64,000 nt of DNA from Hyphomicrobiales bacterium. GTDB taxonomy: Bacteria > Pseudomonadota > Alphaproteobacteria > Rhizobiales > Rhizobiaceae. The notes under the pieces were generated by a model. It did not search any database and was not told the DNA's origin. It saw only the letters and a program-made list of their open reading frames with translations. Below are positions 1-8,184 of the stretch, in pieces (position 1 is the stretch's first letter; every line of letters begins with the position of its first letter). The translations under genes were made by a program, and so were the position numbers. The stretch spans positions 1 to 64,000 of the forward strand of contig UCHD01000009.1 in NCBI GenBank assembly GCA_900472175.1. Reading direction: 5' to 3'.

Positions 1-4
1 GACA

Positions 5-55
5 GGACGCAATGATGATGGCACAGGTTTTGATCGCGGGGATTTGCGGGGATGA
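5..55 (+). repeat. 3' end of a dispersed repeat (partner at 41467-41517)
   Basis: This 51-base segment matches 41467-41517 at 42 of 51 positions by eye, without gaps. The last 20 bases before and including the TGA are identical. In one frame both copies read into the same peptide end, GTGF-x-x-GDLRG-stop. The element probably begins before the window. The rest of 1-156 shows no convincing gene. Confidence 0.55.
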
Positions 56-156
56 AAAAATGTTGGAAGCTGCTTACTGGTGTGGTCAAGGCGTCGCGGT
101 CCCGGCGGGCGCGGGTCATGCTGATTGTTGGTCGCTGATGCTTACGGAGAGATGCC

Positions 157-573
157 ATGTTTGAAACCTCGCCCCTCCTCACCGGGAAGTGCATGTGCGG
201 TGCCGTCGAATATGCAGTCGACGACGCCTTCGAATATGCAATGAATTGTCACTGTTCCAACTGCCGGCGCACGACCGGGTCGGCTTTTAAGCCGATTGCC
301 GGGATCAGGCGTGAGCGGTTTCAACTCATCAAGGGCGCGGAAGCGATGTCGATCTACGGAAAACCCGATGAGAACCATGACGTGCATTGCGGTACTTGCG
401 GGTCACTGGTCTATTCGGTGGTACGCGAAGGTGCCTATGCCCATGTTCCTATGGGCACGCTGGTGGATGCGCCGACGATCCGGCCAACGGCGCATATTTT
501 CGTCGGCTCGAAGGCGCCATGGTATGAGATTACCGATAATCTGCCGCAGTATCGGGAATTTCCCGAGGGGTGA
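157..573 (+). CDS. GFA-family zinc-binding protein (CENP-V/GFA domain)
   Basis: This 138-residue protein belongs to the glutathione-dependent formaldehyde-activating enzyme (GFA/CENP-V) superfamily. Members bind two zinc ions and a few act on S-hydroxymethylglutathione, but most have no proven substrate. The zinc ligands are visible: C12 and C14 (KCMCG), C31, C33 and C36 (CHCSNC), and C78 and C81 (CGTCG). A GGAGAG ribosome site sits about 7 bases before the ATG. It converges on the metallo-hydrolase gene at 630-1631. The family is clear from the cysteine pattern; the exact reaction is unknown. Do not assume formaldehyde detoxification. Confidence 0.85.
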   Translation: MFETSPLLTGKCMCGAVEYAVDDAFEYAMNCHCSNCRRTTGSAFKPIAGIRRERFQLIKGAEAMSIYGKPDENHDVHCGTCGSLVYSVVREGAYAHVPMGTLVDAPTIRPTAHIFVGSKAPWYEITDNLPQYREFPEG

Positions 574-629
574 CGGGCCGTGGCGCCGGGCTCCTTCTTC
601 TCCCGGCGGCGGGGAAAGGGAGGCTGAAC

Positions 630-1631
630 CTAAACGGCCGGTACATCGAATACTTCGCCTGCTCTGAGTGGCCGGAATTTTTCCGGCGTTACGCCCTGAT
701 CCTTCAAGGCAACCTCAAGCGCCTGAACCGGTGCCTCGATCCCCTCATTGGTCAGCTGCACGGTGCCGAAATGGTGACCGGCGGCATAGGAAGCGTTGCA
801 CAGCCGCATGCCTTCGACGGCTTCCTGCGGATTCTGGTGTTGCGCCCTCATGAACCAGCGTGGCTCATAGGCGCCGATCGGCAGGTTGGCGAGGCGGAAG
901 CCGCCGTGTTTGGCGGCAGCAGCCCGGTAGTTGAAGCCGTCGTGAAAGCCGGTATCGCCGACATGGTAGATTTTGCCTGATGGTGTCGAGATCACGAAGG
1001 CGGCCCAGAGCGCCATGCGGCGGTCCCGGGACGTCCGTGCCGACCAGTGGTGGCAGGGTTCGCAATCGATGGTGATGTCATCCCAGAAGGAAGTCTGGTC
1101 GCCCCAGTCCATGTCGGAAATTTTGGCTTCGGGAAGGGCGCGGTGGATGATCGTATCGTTGCCGAGCGGGGTGACGATGTGTGGGCTGTGCTCTTCATGC
1201 AGCCGTTTCAGCGTGGCGAGATCGAGGTGATCATAGTGATTATGGGTAACGATCACGATGTCGATGGGCGGCAGGTCTTTAAAGGCGATGCCGGGCGCGA
1301 CGACGCGTCTGGGGCCTATGAAGGAAAACGGACTGGTGCGCTGCGACCAGACCGGGTCGGTCAGAATATTGAGGCCGCAGACCTGGATCAGCAGTGAGGC
1401 ATGGCCGATCATAGTGATGCGTAGGGTATCACCACCGACGCGACTATCGGGTTTCGCCTGTGGAAAGGGACTGCGGACAGTCTTGGGCCATATGCTACGT
1501 CCGCCTCCGAACTGCCAGCGCATCAACTCGCGAAAGCCGAGTGGTGCTTCGCCCTCGGGGTTGAAGAAGACGGTGCCGTCGAAATGATCGGAGATGGGGC
1601 CGGTATAGTAGGGATTTCGGATCTGGCTCAC
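630..1631 (-). CDS. MBL-fold metallo-hydrolase (NAPE-PLD/UlaG-like)
   Basis: A 333-residue metallo-beta-lactamase-fold hydrolase. The metal-binding motif T-H-N-H-Y-D-H lies at residues 129-135, with an upstream GHASLL (from residue 76) and a TDPVWS motif (91-96). Both upstream motifs are typical of the NAPE-hydrolysing phospholipase D / UlaG-like branch, and the long N-terminal segment fits bacterial NAPE-PLD-like proteins. Family members hydrolyse phosphodiester or lactone bonds. There is no signal peptide, so a cytosolic location is expected. The substrate cannot be read from sequence. The gene stands alone, convergent with the GFA gene and divergent from the SnoaL-like gene. Confidence 0.82.
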   Translation of the reverse strand: MSQIRNPYYTGPISDHFDGTVFFNPEGEAPLGFRELMRWQFGGGRSIWPKTVRSPFPQAKPDSRVGGDTLRITMIGHASLLIQVCGLNILTDPVWSQRTSPFSFIGPRRVVAPGIAFKDLPPIDIVIVTHNHYDHLDLATLKRLHEEHSPHIVTPLGNDTIIHRALPEAKISDMDWGDQTSFWDDITIDCEPCHHWSARTSRDRRMALWAAFVISTPSGKIYHVGDTGFHDGFNYRAAAAKHGGFRLANLPIGAYEPRWFMRAQHQNPQEAVEGMRLCNASYAAGHHFGTVQLTNEGIEAPVQALEVALKDQGVTPEKFRPLRAGEVFDVPAV

Positions 1632-1781
1632 TGCAGCTCTTTCGTTGCACCGGTTTCGCTTCTTAACATGGGGCCTTGCATTTCTCCCTTCAATTGGGCG
1701 GCGGCATGCCGGTTTCTGGCGCCGGACCGTCGTTTGGGTTATAACTCAGTTCCGCAATGCAATCCGTTCGTGGAGGGTAAG

Positions 1782-2111
1782 ATGGACAGGGAAGCAACCG
1801 TTCGTGGGCTCTTCGCAGCCTATCTGGCCAACCGGAAGGACGAGGTTTCCGACATGCTCACGGAGGATTTCACCTTTTCCAGTCCGAACGACGATCATAT
1901 TAATAAGGCCACGTATTTCGAGCGGTGCTGGCCGCAGCCGCCGGCCTTTAGCGCCATTCACATCGAACGCATTTCGCTTGAGGACAACGAGGCGCTGGTG
2001 CGCTACCGGGCTGACAAGTGGGACGGCGGCGCATTTCGCAATGTCGAGGTCATCCGGTTTCATGGCGACCGTATCGCTTCGGTGGAGGTTTATTTCGGCC
2101 GGGATGCCTGA
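1782..2111 (+). CDS. SnoaL-like / NTF2-fold small protein
   Basis: A 109-residue protein with the layout of the SnoaL-like NTF2 fold: an N-terminal helix (VRGLFAAYLANRKDE), a threonine-glutamate-aspartate-phenylalanine strand start, and a C-terminal strand ending in VEVYFG. Such proteins form a cone-shaped pocket. Many are polyketide cyclase-like or isomerase-like, and many have no known job. The internal ATG at 1782 is preferred over an earlier in-frame start at 1584 because a GGAGGG ribosome site lies just before it and the earlier part has no family resemblance. It is followed by the ffh leader. Function is unknown. Confidence 0.7.
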   Translation: MDREATVRGLFAAYLANRKDEVSDMLTEDFTFSSPNDDHINKATYFERCWPQPPAFSAIHIERISLEDNEALVRYRADKWDGGAFRNVEVIRFHGDRIASVEVYFGRDA

Positions 2112-2189
2112 GAAAGGCTTGCGGGCAGGCAGTTGGGGCGGTGAAATTGCCGTCTCGCCTTGACTTTGCCGCCCATATCGTGTTTACCG

Positions 2190-2296
2190 CCCGCAATCTG
2201 CGACAAGAACAAGACTTGTAGCCGCCGACCCGGACCCCTTGCGGAGATCCCGGAGGTCAACACCCGACAGCGCGATGCGCCCTCGGGTGCTTTTTG
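2190..2296 (+). promoter_or_regulatory. Structured leader and terminator upstream of ffh
   Basis: The segment holds two predicted hairpins. The first pairs GACC/GGTC and CCGG/CCGG between about 2226 and 2258. The second is a terminator-like hairpin, CACCCGA (2261-2267) with TCGGGTG (2283-2289), closed inside by GCG/CGC and followed by TTTTT at 2291-2295. It lies about 80 bases before the ffh ATG. It could be an attenuator for ffh or the 3' end of a small RNA. The conserved GGAAGGAAGCAG core of SRP RNA is absent, so this is not the 4.5S RNA gene. Confidence 0.5.
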
Positions 2297-2374
2297 GCTT
2301 TGCGTCTTGTTTTCGTCAAGGAAAAGCACAACGTTTCGAACCACGTAAAAGCTCGAAACGACAAGGATGAAGCG

Positions 2375-3937
2375 ATGTTTGAAAGTCTCCAGGACCGCCT
2401 TGGATCCATTCTGAATGGATTGACCGGCCGTGGCGCGCTGTCGGAAGCCGATGTTTCGGCTGCCCTGCGCGAGGTTCGCCGTGCGCTCCTGGAAGCCGAC
2501 GTTGCGCTCGAAGTCGTTCGTTCGTTCACCGACAAGGTGCGTGAAAAGGCCGTCGGCGCTGAAATCCTCAAGTCGATCAAGCCGGGCCAGATGGTCGTCA
2601 AGCTCGTCCATGACGAGCTGGTCAATATGCTCGGCTCCGAAGGCGTGCCGGTCGATCTGAATGCCGCCGCCCCCGTCGTTATCATGATGGTCGGTTTGCA
2701 GGGCTCGGGTAAGACGACGACGACGGGCAAGATCGCCCTTCGCTTGAAGTCGCGTGACAAGAAGAAAGTCCTGATGGCGTCGCTCGACACGCGCCGTCCG
2801 GCAGCCCAGGAGCAGCTTCGCCAGCTCGGCGTACAGACCGGCGTCGATACACTGCCGATCATTGCCGGCCAGTCGCCGACCGATATTGCTGCGCGCGCCG
2901 TCCAGGCTGCCAAGCTCGGCGGCCATGACATCGTCATTCTCGATACCGCCGGCCGCACGCATATCGACGAGCCGCTGATGCTGGAGATGGCGGAAATCAA
3001 GCGCCGCTCCAATCCGCATGAAATCCTGCTTGTCGCCGATGCGCTGACCGGTCAGGACGCTGTCAATCTCGCCCGCAATTTCGATGAGCGCGTCGGCATT
3101 ACCGGTCTCGTGCTCACCCGTATGGACGGCGATGGCCGCGGCGGTGCAGCCCTTTCGATGCGCGCCGTCACCGGCAAGCCGATCAAGCTGATCGGCGTCG
3201 GCGAAAAGATGTCGGAGCTGGAAGAGTTCCATCCGCGCCGCGTCGCCGACCGTATCCTCGGCATGGGCGACATCGTCTCGCTGGTCGAGAAGGCTGCTGA
3301 AAACATCGATGCCGAGAAGGCGGCGGCCATGGCCGCCAAGATGAAGTCCGGCAAGTTCGATCTCAACGATCTCGCCGATCAGCTTGGCCAGATGCAGAAG
3401 ATGGGCGGCATGGGCGGCATCATGGGCCTGATGCCCGGCATGGCCGGCATGAAGGACAAGATGGCGTCTGCCGGTCTCGACGACCGCATGTTCGGCCGCC
3501 AGCTCGCCATCATCTCCTCGATGACAAAGGCAGAGCGCGCCAACCCTGATATTCTCAAGCATTCCCGCAAGAAGCGCATCGCGGCCGGTTCCGGCACCGA
3601 TGCGGCCGAAATCAACAAGCTTCTGAAAATGCACCGCCAGATGGCCGACATGATGAAAATGATGGGCGGCAAGGGCAAGGGCGGCATGATGAAGCAGATG
3701 ATGGGCGGTCTTGCCGGCAAGATGGGCCTTGGTGGCATGGGCGGCGGAATGGGCGGCATGCCCGATCTGTCGAAGATGGACCCCAAGCAGCTCGAAGCCC
3801 TGCAGAAGCAGGCGGAGGCCGCTGGCCTCGGCAAGGGCATGGGCGGCGGCGGTTTGCCCGGTCTGGGCGGCGGCATGAAGCTGCCCGGTCTCGGTGGCGG
3901 GTTCCCGGGGCTTCCCGGTCTACCGAAGAAGAAGTGA
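2375..3937 (+). CDS. ffh: Signal recognition particle protein Ffh
   Basis: Ffh is the GTPase of the bacterial signal recognition particle. It binds signal peptides of nascent membrane proteins with SRP RNA and docks on FtsY. The 520-residue product has the helical N domain (about 1-85) and the SRP GTPase G domain with P-loop GLQGSGKTT near residue 108 and DTAGR near 190. The methionine-rich M domain is followed by a long Gly/Met/Leu/Pro tail. An in-frame start at 2294 lies inside the leader and adds 27 unrelated residues; the ATG at 2375 matches the family start MFESLQDRL. It heads the ffh - chorismate mutase - rpsP - rimM - trmD block. Confidence 0.97.
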   Translation: MFESLQDRLGSILNGLTGRGALSEADVSAALREVRRALLEADVALEVVRSFTDKVREKAVGAEILKSIKPGQMVVKLVHDELVNMLGSEGVPVDLNAAAPVVIMMVGLQGSGKTTTTGKIALRLKSRDKKKVLMASLDTRRPAAQEQLRQLGVQTGVDTLPIIAGQSPTDIAARAVQAAKLGGHDIVILDTAGRTHIDEPLMLEMAEIKRRSNPHEILLVADALTGQDAVNLARNFDERVGITGLVLTRMDGDGRGGAALSMRAVTGKPIKLIGVGEKMSELEEFHPRRVADRILGMGDIVSLVEKAAENIDAEKAAAMAAKMKSGKFDLNDLADQLGQMQKMGGMGGIMGLMPGMAGMKDKMASAGLDDRMFGRQLAIISSMTKAERANPDILKHSRKKRIAAGSGTDAAEINKLLKMHRQMADMMKMMGGKGKGGMMKQMMGGLAGKMGLGGMGGGMGGMPDLSKMDPKQLEALQKQAEAAGLGKGMGGGGLPGLGGGMKLPGLGGGFPGLPGLPKKK

Positions 3938-3950
3938 GGACTGGACCAGT

Positions 3951-4253
3951 ATGATTGATCCCGCCGTCAAACAGGAACTCTCGGGCTACCGTCAGTCGAT
4001 CGACAACATCGATGCGGCGCTCGTGCACATGCTGGCCGAACGCTTCCGCTGCACCAAGGCAGTGGGCGTGCTGAAGGCCAAATACAATTTGCCGCCGGCG
4101 GACCCGGCGCGCGAGGAATACCAGATCGAACGCCTGCGCCATCTGGCGCGGGATGCCAATCTGGATCCGGATTTCGCGGAGAAGTTCCTGAACTTCATCA
4201 TCCACGAAGTCATCCGGCATCATGAAGCAATCGCTGCCGATCTCAAGGATTGA
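3951..4253 (+). CDS. Chorismate mutase (AroQ fold)
   Basis: A 100-residue, all-helical AroQ-type chorismate mutase. It should convert chorismate to prephenate for phenylalanine and tyrosine synthesis. Visible family features are the N-terminal helix YRQSIDNIDAALVHMLAERF, with the R and D of the active-site helix, and KAVGVLKAKYNLPP with its catalytic lysine region, followed by PAREEYQIERL. The ATG is 13 bases after the ffh stop and the gene is probably translated from the same message. Its place between ffh and rpsP is usual for Rhizobiaceae. The TGA stop lies within a palindromic repeat (4248-4292). Confidence 0.9.
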   Translation: MIDPAVKQELSGYRQSIDNIDAALVHMLAERFRCTKAVGVLKAKYNLPPADPAREEYQIERLRHLARDANLDPDFAEKFLNFIIHEVIRHHEAIAADLKD

Positions 4254-4292
4254 TCCCGAAAAGGGGAAACCGGTTTTCGGACCAGATCAATC
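4248..4292. repeat. Palindromic repeat overlapping the chorismate mutase stop
   Basis: A long interrupted palindrome. The outer arms are GATTGATC (4248-4255) and GATCAATC (4285-4292). The inner arms CCGAAAA and TTTTCGG surround a GGGGAAACCGG core. The core resembles the CCGAAAA...GGTTTTCGG palindromes I know as common between rhizobial genes. It overlaps the last codons and TGA of chorismate mutase, so the element supplies the end of that gene. The RNA would form a strong hairpin between it and rpsP. No T-run follows. Confidence 0.65.
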
Positions 4293-4364
4293 CCAAGAAC
4301 ACAGCACCAACAACCAAACAAAAAGGCCGCCCCAGGCGGTTGAATATCTCAAGGAGTACAAAAC

Positions 4365-4727
4365 ATGGCACTGAAAATTCGTCTCGCCCGCGGTGGTTCC
4401 AAGAAGCGCCCGTTCTATCAGATCGTTATCGCTGACGTGCGTTCGCCGCGCGACGGCCGTTTCCTGGAAAAGGTCGGCTCGTGGAACCCGATGCTCAAGA
4501 AGGACGACGCAAAGCGCGTTGAACTGAACATCGAGCGCATCCAGCATTGGCTGTCGAACGGCGCGCTGCCGACCGACCGCGTTCTGCGCTTCCTCAACGA
4601 AGCCGGCGTTGCTACCCGCGAAGCCCGCTCGAACCCGACCAAGGGCCTGCCGGGCAAGAAGGCTCTCGAGCGTATCGCCGAAGCCAAGCAGAAGGCTGAA
4701 GACGCAGCCGCCGCTGCTGCCGAATAA
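4365..4727 (+). CDS. rpsP: 30S ribosomal protein S16
   Basis: S16 binds 16S rRNA in the small subunit and aids 30S assembly. The 120-residue product opens with the family signature [21 protein letters not shown] and has the PMLKKD and [13 protein letters not shown] segments. It is longer than the E. coli protein (82 residues) because of a Lys/Ala/Glu-rich tail ending in repeated alanines. An AAGGAG site lies 8 bases before the ATG. A terminator-like hairpin follows, so rimM-trmD may be expressed partly from read-through or another promoter. Confidence 0.97.
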   Translation: MALKIRLARGGSKKRPFYQIVIADVRSPRDGRFLEKVGSWNPMLKKDDAKRVELNIERIQHWLSNGALPTDRVLRFLNEAGVATREARSNPTKGLPGKKALERIAEAKQKAEDAAAAAAE

Positions 4728-4752
4728 GCCACGCGTCAGCGTGTTTTTAAAG

Positions 4753-4782
4753 ACGGGCGGCGTTTTCATGCCGCCCGTTTTC
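4753..4782 (+). terminator. Hairpin with T-run after rpsP
   Basis: ACGGGCGGC (4753-4761) pairs with GCCGCCCGT (4770-4778) around an 8-base loop, followed by TTTT. It fits a Rho-independent terminator or attenuator between rpsP and rimM. Confidence 0.75.
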
Positions 4783-4820
4783 GTTTATGCGAAGGGCTTG
4801 ATCTGGAGAGTGACCCGGCA

Positions 4821-5384
4821 ATGAGCAAACTCAAAAACCCTGTCCATATGGGAACGATCGGCGGCGCTCAGGGCTTGCGCGGTGAAGTACGCGTCAAATC
4901 CTTTGCCGAGGAACCGACCGCCATCGGCGATTATGGCCATCTGCATTCGCAGGACGGCCGTTCGTTCGAGGTGCTGGAAGTGCGCGAAGCCAAGAACGTC
5001 GTCGTCGTGCGGTTTCGCGGGATCAACGATCGCAACGCTGCCGAGGCACTGAACGGGCTGGAACTTTATGTCGAGCGCGACAACCTGCCGGATGACGATC
5101 TCGATGAGGATGAATTCTTCTATGCCGATCTGGAAGGGCTGGAAGCGCTCGATGCCGACGGCAAAAGCTATGGAACAGTCACCGGCGTGTTCGATTTTGG
5201 CGCGGGCGATCTGCTCGAGTTGAAAGGTCCCGGCAAGCGGCCGGTGCTGATCCCCTTTACCGAATGGTCGGTGCTGGAAATCGACCTGGAAGCCGGCACG
5301 ATGCTGGTCGATCCGCTTGCCGCTGGTCTCACCGACGACAAGGACGAGGATCCGACCAAACAATTCAAGCCGAAGGCGAAGTAA
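4821..5384 (+). CDS. rimM: Ribosome maturation factor RimM
   Basis: RimM assists late maturation of the 30S head domain and binds S19. The 187-residue protein has the N-terminal RimM beta-barrel (MGTIGGAQGLRGEVRVKSF) and a C-terminal PRC-barrel (about 90-170, with the FFYADLEGL and VLIPFTEWSVLEIDLE stretches). A short charged tail follows. It lies 93 bases after rpsP and is followed at once by trmD. Length and motifs are normal for alphaproteobacteria. Confidence 0.96.
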   Translation: MSKLKNPVHMGTIGGAQGLRGEVRVKSFAEEPTAIGDYGHLHSQDGRSFEVLEVREAKNVVVVRFRGINDRNAAEALNGLELYVERDNLPDDDLDEDEFFYADLEGLEALDADGKSYGTVTGVFDFGAGDLLELKGPGKRPVLIPFTEWSVLEIDLEAGTMLVDPLAAGLTDDKDEDPTKQFKPKAK

Positions 5385-5387
5385 GAC

Positions 5388-6068
5388 TTGCCCTTTCGCG
5401 CCACCATCCTGACGCTCTACCCGGATATGTTTCCGGGGCATCTCGGCCATTCGCTGTCCGGCAAGGCGCTGGAGCGTGGCCAATGGGCGATCGATACGCT
5501 GCAGATCCGCGATTTTACCGAAGACAAGCATCGCACGGTCGACGACACGCCGGCCGGCGGCGGCGCCGGTATGGTGCTGCGGGCCGATATCCTGGCCAAA
5601 GCCATCGATCACGCATCCGATGGCGACGACCGCCCCCGGCTTTTGATGAGCCCGCGCGGCAAGCCGCTGACGCAGGAGCGGGTGCGCGAACTGGCAGCCG
5701 GCCCCGGCGCGATCATCGTCTGCGGCCGTTTCGAAGGCGTGGACCAGCGCGTCATCGACGGACGAAAGCTCGAAGAGGTTTCGATCGGTGACTATATCCT
5801 GTCCGGCGGCGAGCCGGCGGCACTGATCCTGCTCGACGCCATTGTGCGCATCCTGCCTGGCGTCATGGGCAACGATCTCTCCGGTGTACACGAGAGTTTC
5901 GAAGGCGGCCTGCTGGAGCATCCGCACTATACAAGGCCGCAGGTGTTCGAAGGCCAGGAAATCCCGGCAGTCCTGACGTCCGGTCATCATGGCGATATCG
6001 CCAAATGGCGTGAAGCCGAAGCCAAGCGGCTGACGGCGGAGCGACGCCCGGACCTGCGCCAGAAGTAA
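5388..6068 (+). CDS. trmD: tRNA (guanine-37-N1)-methyltransferase TrmD
   Basis: TrmD methylates G37 next to the anticodon of several tRNAs using SAM and prevents +1 frameshifts. The 226-residue product carries the SPOUT-class knot that binds [17 protein letters not shown], then [14 protein letters not shown]. The N-terminal [15 protein letters not shown] is typical. The start is a TTG three bases after the rimM stop. No ATG is suitably placed, and tight coupling to rimM is likely. The usual partner rplS is not next; it lies 5.1 kb downstream. Confidence 0.95.
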   Translation: MPFRATILTLYPDMFPGHLGHSLSGKALERGQWAIDTLQIRDFTEDKHRTVDDTPAGGGAGMVLRADILAKAIDHASDGDDRPRLLMSPRGKPLTQERVRELAAGPGAIIVCGRFEGVDQRVIDGRKLEEVSIGDYILSGGEPAALILLDAIVRILPGVMGNDLSGVHESFEGGLLEHPHYTRPQVFEGQEIPAVLTSGHHGDIAKWREAEAKRLTAERRPDLRQK

Positions 6069-6190
6069 CCTTCAAGCTTTCAAGATTGCGGCGGGTGTCT
6101 GCCCCGTATGTGGGTATTTGCCCGGCATAAGCTTTGTGTAACGTCTTGCTGATAAGTGTCATCCATTCGATTAAGACGGCAACGAACGAA

Positions 6191-8092
6191 ATGACATCAG
6201 CCTGGCAGGTATTGGTCGGCAATCTGGCTTCAGTAGCATTGCTGATCTCGCTCTGGATGCACCTGTATTACCGTTTCTACGGTCTCTCCAAAATTCAGCT
6301 GAAGCTTGGCTTCGGGGCGGTGATGGGCCTTGGAGTCGTCATCACCATGCTCTTGTCGGTCGAGTTCGACGGCGGCATCCGGTTTGACTTGAGAAGCTCG
6401 CTGCTGGCGATTTCGGCAATGTTCGGTGGGCCGCTGGCGATCGCCATCACGGCACCAATGGCGGTGGCATTTCGGCTGGTCATGGGTGGTGCCGGCGCAA
6501 TCAACGGCGTCATCGGTATTACCATCGTATCGGCAGTCTTTCTCGCTGCGCATTTCGCCCTGGGAAAACACGCGTCGGAGCCAAAAGGCGTTGCGGCAAC
6601 CGTTTTCATCCTGCCGGTCACGTCGAGCATCCTGATCTTTGTGTTTTCAAAACCTGATACACCATTGATCATGTACCAGATGAGCCTGATCACGGCCTCC
6701 CTGAACATGGTGGCGGCAGCCATATCCGGCACAGTCATGACCTATGTCCACCGGTCGACGCTGGAGCGGGATCTGCTGCGCGCGGCACTGACTCAGGCGC
6801 CGGACTTTCACTATGTCAAAAATCCCCGCAGCCGGTTCGTCATGACCAATCTGAATGTCGCCCGTCAACACGGCCGCCAGAAATCGTCGGACATGGTCGG
6901 CTTGTCGGATTTTGACCTCGCGCCGCCGGAGCGGGCCCAGCGCCTGTTCGAGGCCGAACAGCAGATCATGGGTTCGGGTGAGCCGCTGATTGATCATGAA
7001 GAGGCGCTTGACGACGAAACGGGCGCGACGCGCTGGTTTTCAACGACGAAAGTGGTGCTGAAGAACCGGCATGGCGACACGGTTGGCCTGGCTGGCGTGA
7101 CGCGGGACATCACCCAACACAAGCGTCTCGAGCGCGAATTGCTCGACAGCCGGAACCTCTTGTCTCAGGCGATGGCCGAAATGTCGGACGGGCTGGCGAT
7201 GTTTGACCGCCATGGTTACCTGCTGTTCTGCAACGAAAGATACCGGACGGCATTCCCGCTCTCGGCCTATGCCCGGCAACCCGGGGCTCATATTACCGAC
7301 ATCATGCGCGCATCCGCCCGCAACGGCGAGCGCAAGGATATTGCGATCGATGTCAGCGAAGTCTGGATCCAGAATACCGCCAAGGGCCTGCATTTTACCC
7401 GCGACACTGAAATCCCGCTGTCCGACAATCGCTGGCTCAGCCTGCGGACGCGCCTGACGCAGGATGGCTCGGCCCTGGTGGTCGTGTCCGATATTACGGC
7501 GATGAAACATGCCGAATTGTCACTGCGGCAGCTTGCCGAGCAGATGCGGGATCTGGCCGAGACCGATGGACTGACCGGTCTGGCAAACCGCCGCGTTTTC
7601 GATGAAGCACTGGCGGCGGAATGCGCCAATGCGCAGCGGACGGTAGCACCGCTCAGCCTGCTGATGATCGATGTCGATCGCTTCAAGTCCTACAATGATA
7701 CCTATGGCCATCCGGCGGGCGATGCCTGCCTGAAGCATGTGAGCGCATGTCTGAATGCGATTGCCAATCGCCCGGGTGATCTGGTCGCGCGCTACGGTGG
7801 GGAAGAGTTTGCCATTGTGCTTCCGGCGACGGACCGGACGGTAGCACTCGATCTTGCCGAGGCATTTCGGGCTGCCTTGCAGCAGCGGGCGCTTGTCCAT
7901 GCTGGCAGCGAATTCAATGTTGTCACCGCAAGCATCGGAGTTTCGACCTTCGACGCCGGTACGCTTGTGACGTCGGCTGAAGACCTGGTCGAAAGGGCGG
8001 ATGAAGCGCTGTATCAGGCCAAGAAAATGGGGCGAAACCGGGTGGAGGCCAGCGGTTTCGAGGCACGGCCGGAGCGCCTCACGCGGACCTAG
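6191..8092 (+). CDS. Membrane diguanylate cyclase (5TM receptor - PAS - PAS - GGDEF)
   Basis: This 633-residue signalling protein probably makes cyclic di-GMP. Residues about 5-195 form a set of transmembrane helices like the LytS/YhcK 5TM receptor domain. Two PAS-like regions follow (about 200-320, ending in GVTRDITQ, and 330-445). The GGDEF domain carries an intact GGEEF active site near residue 535. An RPGD inhibitory-site motif sits five residues before it, so product feedback is likely. The ATG at 6191 is chosen because the transmembrane domain starts right after it. The gene lies inside the usual trmD-rplS neighbourhood with its own terminator. The signal sensed is unknown. Confidence 0.88.
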   Translation: MTSAWQVLVGNLASVALLISLWMHLYYRFYGLSKIQLKLGFGAVMGLGVVITMLLSVEFDGGIRFDLRSSLLAISAMFGGPLAIAITAPMAVAFRLVMGGAGAINGVIGITIVSAVFLAAHFALGKHASEPKGVAATVFILPVTSSILIFVFSKPDTPLIMYQMSLITASLNMVAAAISGTVMTYVHRSTLERDLLRAALTQAPDFHYVKNPRSRFVMTNLNVARQHGRQKSSDMVGLSDFDLAPPERAQRLFEAEQQIMGSGEPLIDHEEALDDETGATRWFSTTKVVLKNRHGDTVGLAGVTRDITQHKRLERELLDSRNLLSQAMAEMSDGLAMFDRHGYLLFCNERYRTAFPLSAYARQPGAHITDIMRASARNGERKDIAIDVSEVWIQNTAKGLHFTRDTEIPLSDNRWLSLRTRLTQDGSALVVVSDITAMKHAELSLRQLAEQMRDLAETDGLTGLANRRVFDEALAAECANAQRTVAPLSLLMIDVDRFKSYNDTYGHPAGDACLKHVSACLNAIANRPGDLVARYGGEEFAIVLPATDRTVALDLAEAFRAALQQRALVHAGSEFNVVTASIGVSTFDAGTLVTSAEDLVERADEALYQAKKMGRNRVEASGFEARPERLTRT

Positions 8093-8143
8093 AGTTTATC
8101 GGGGTCTGCCTTCCGGCGAGCACTTCTTGTCCTCATCATGACC

Positions 8144-8178
8144 ACCATGGCGCACCAATCGGCGCGCCATGGTCTTTT
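8144..8178 (+). terminator. Terminator of the diguanylate cyclase gene
   Basis: ACCATGGCGC (8144-8153) pairs perfectly with GCGCCATGGT (8164-8173), followed by CTTTT. It lies between two converging genes and probably ends the plus-strand message. Confidence 0.75.
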
Positions 8179-8184
8179 GCCGGA

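Noticed and set aside
2160-2300. SRP (4.5S) RNA gene next to ffh
   Set aside because: The conserved GGAAGGAAGCAG loop and its partner strand are not present.
2090-3634. Open frame of 514 codons antisense to ffh
   Set aside because: It is the shadow of ffh codon use in GC-rich DNA: rich in His/Asp/Arg/Gly, no family resemblance, no ribosome site. Similar long antisense frames over ftsK, amtB and the ABC-F gene were rejected for the same reason.
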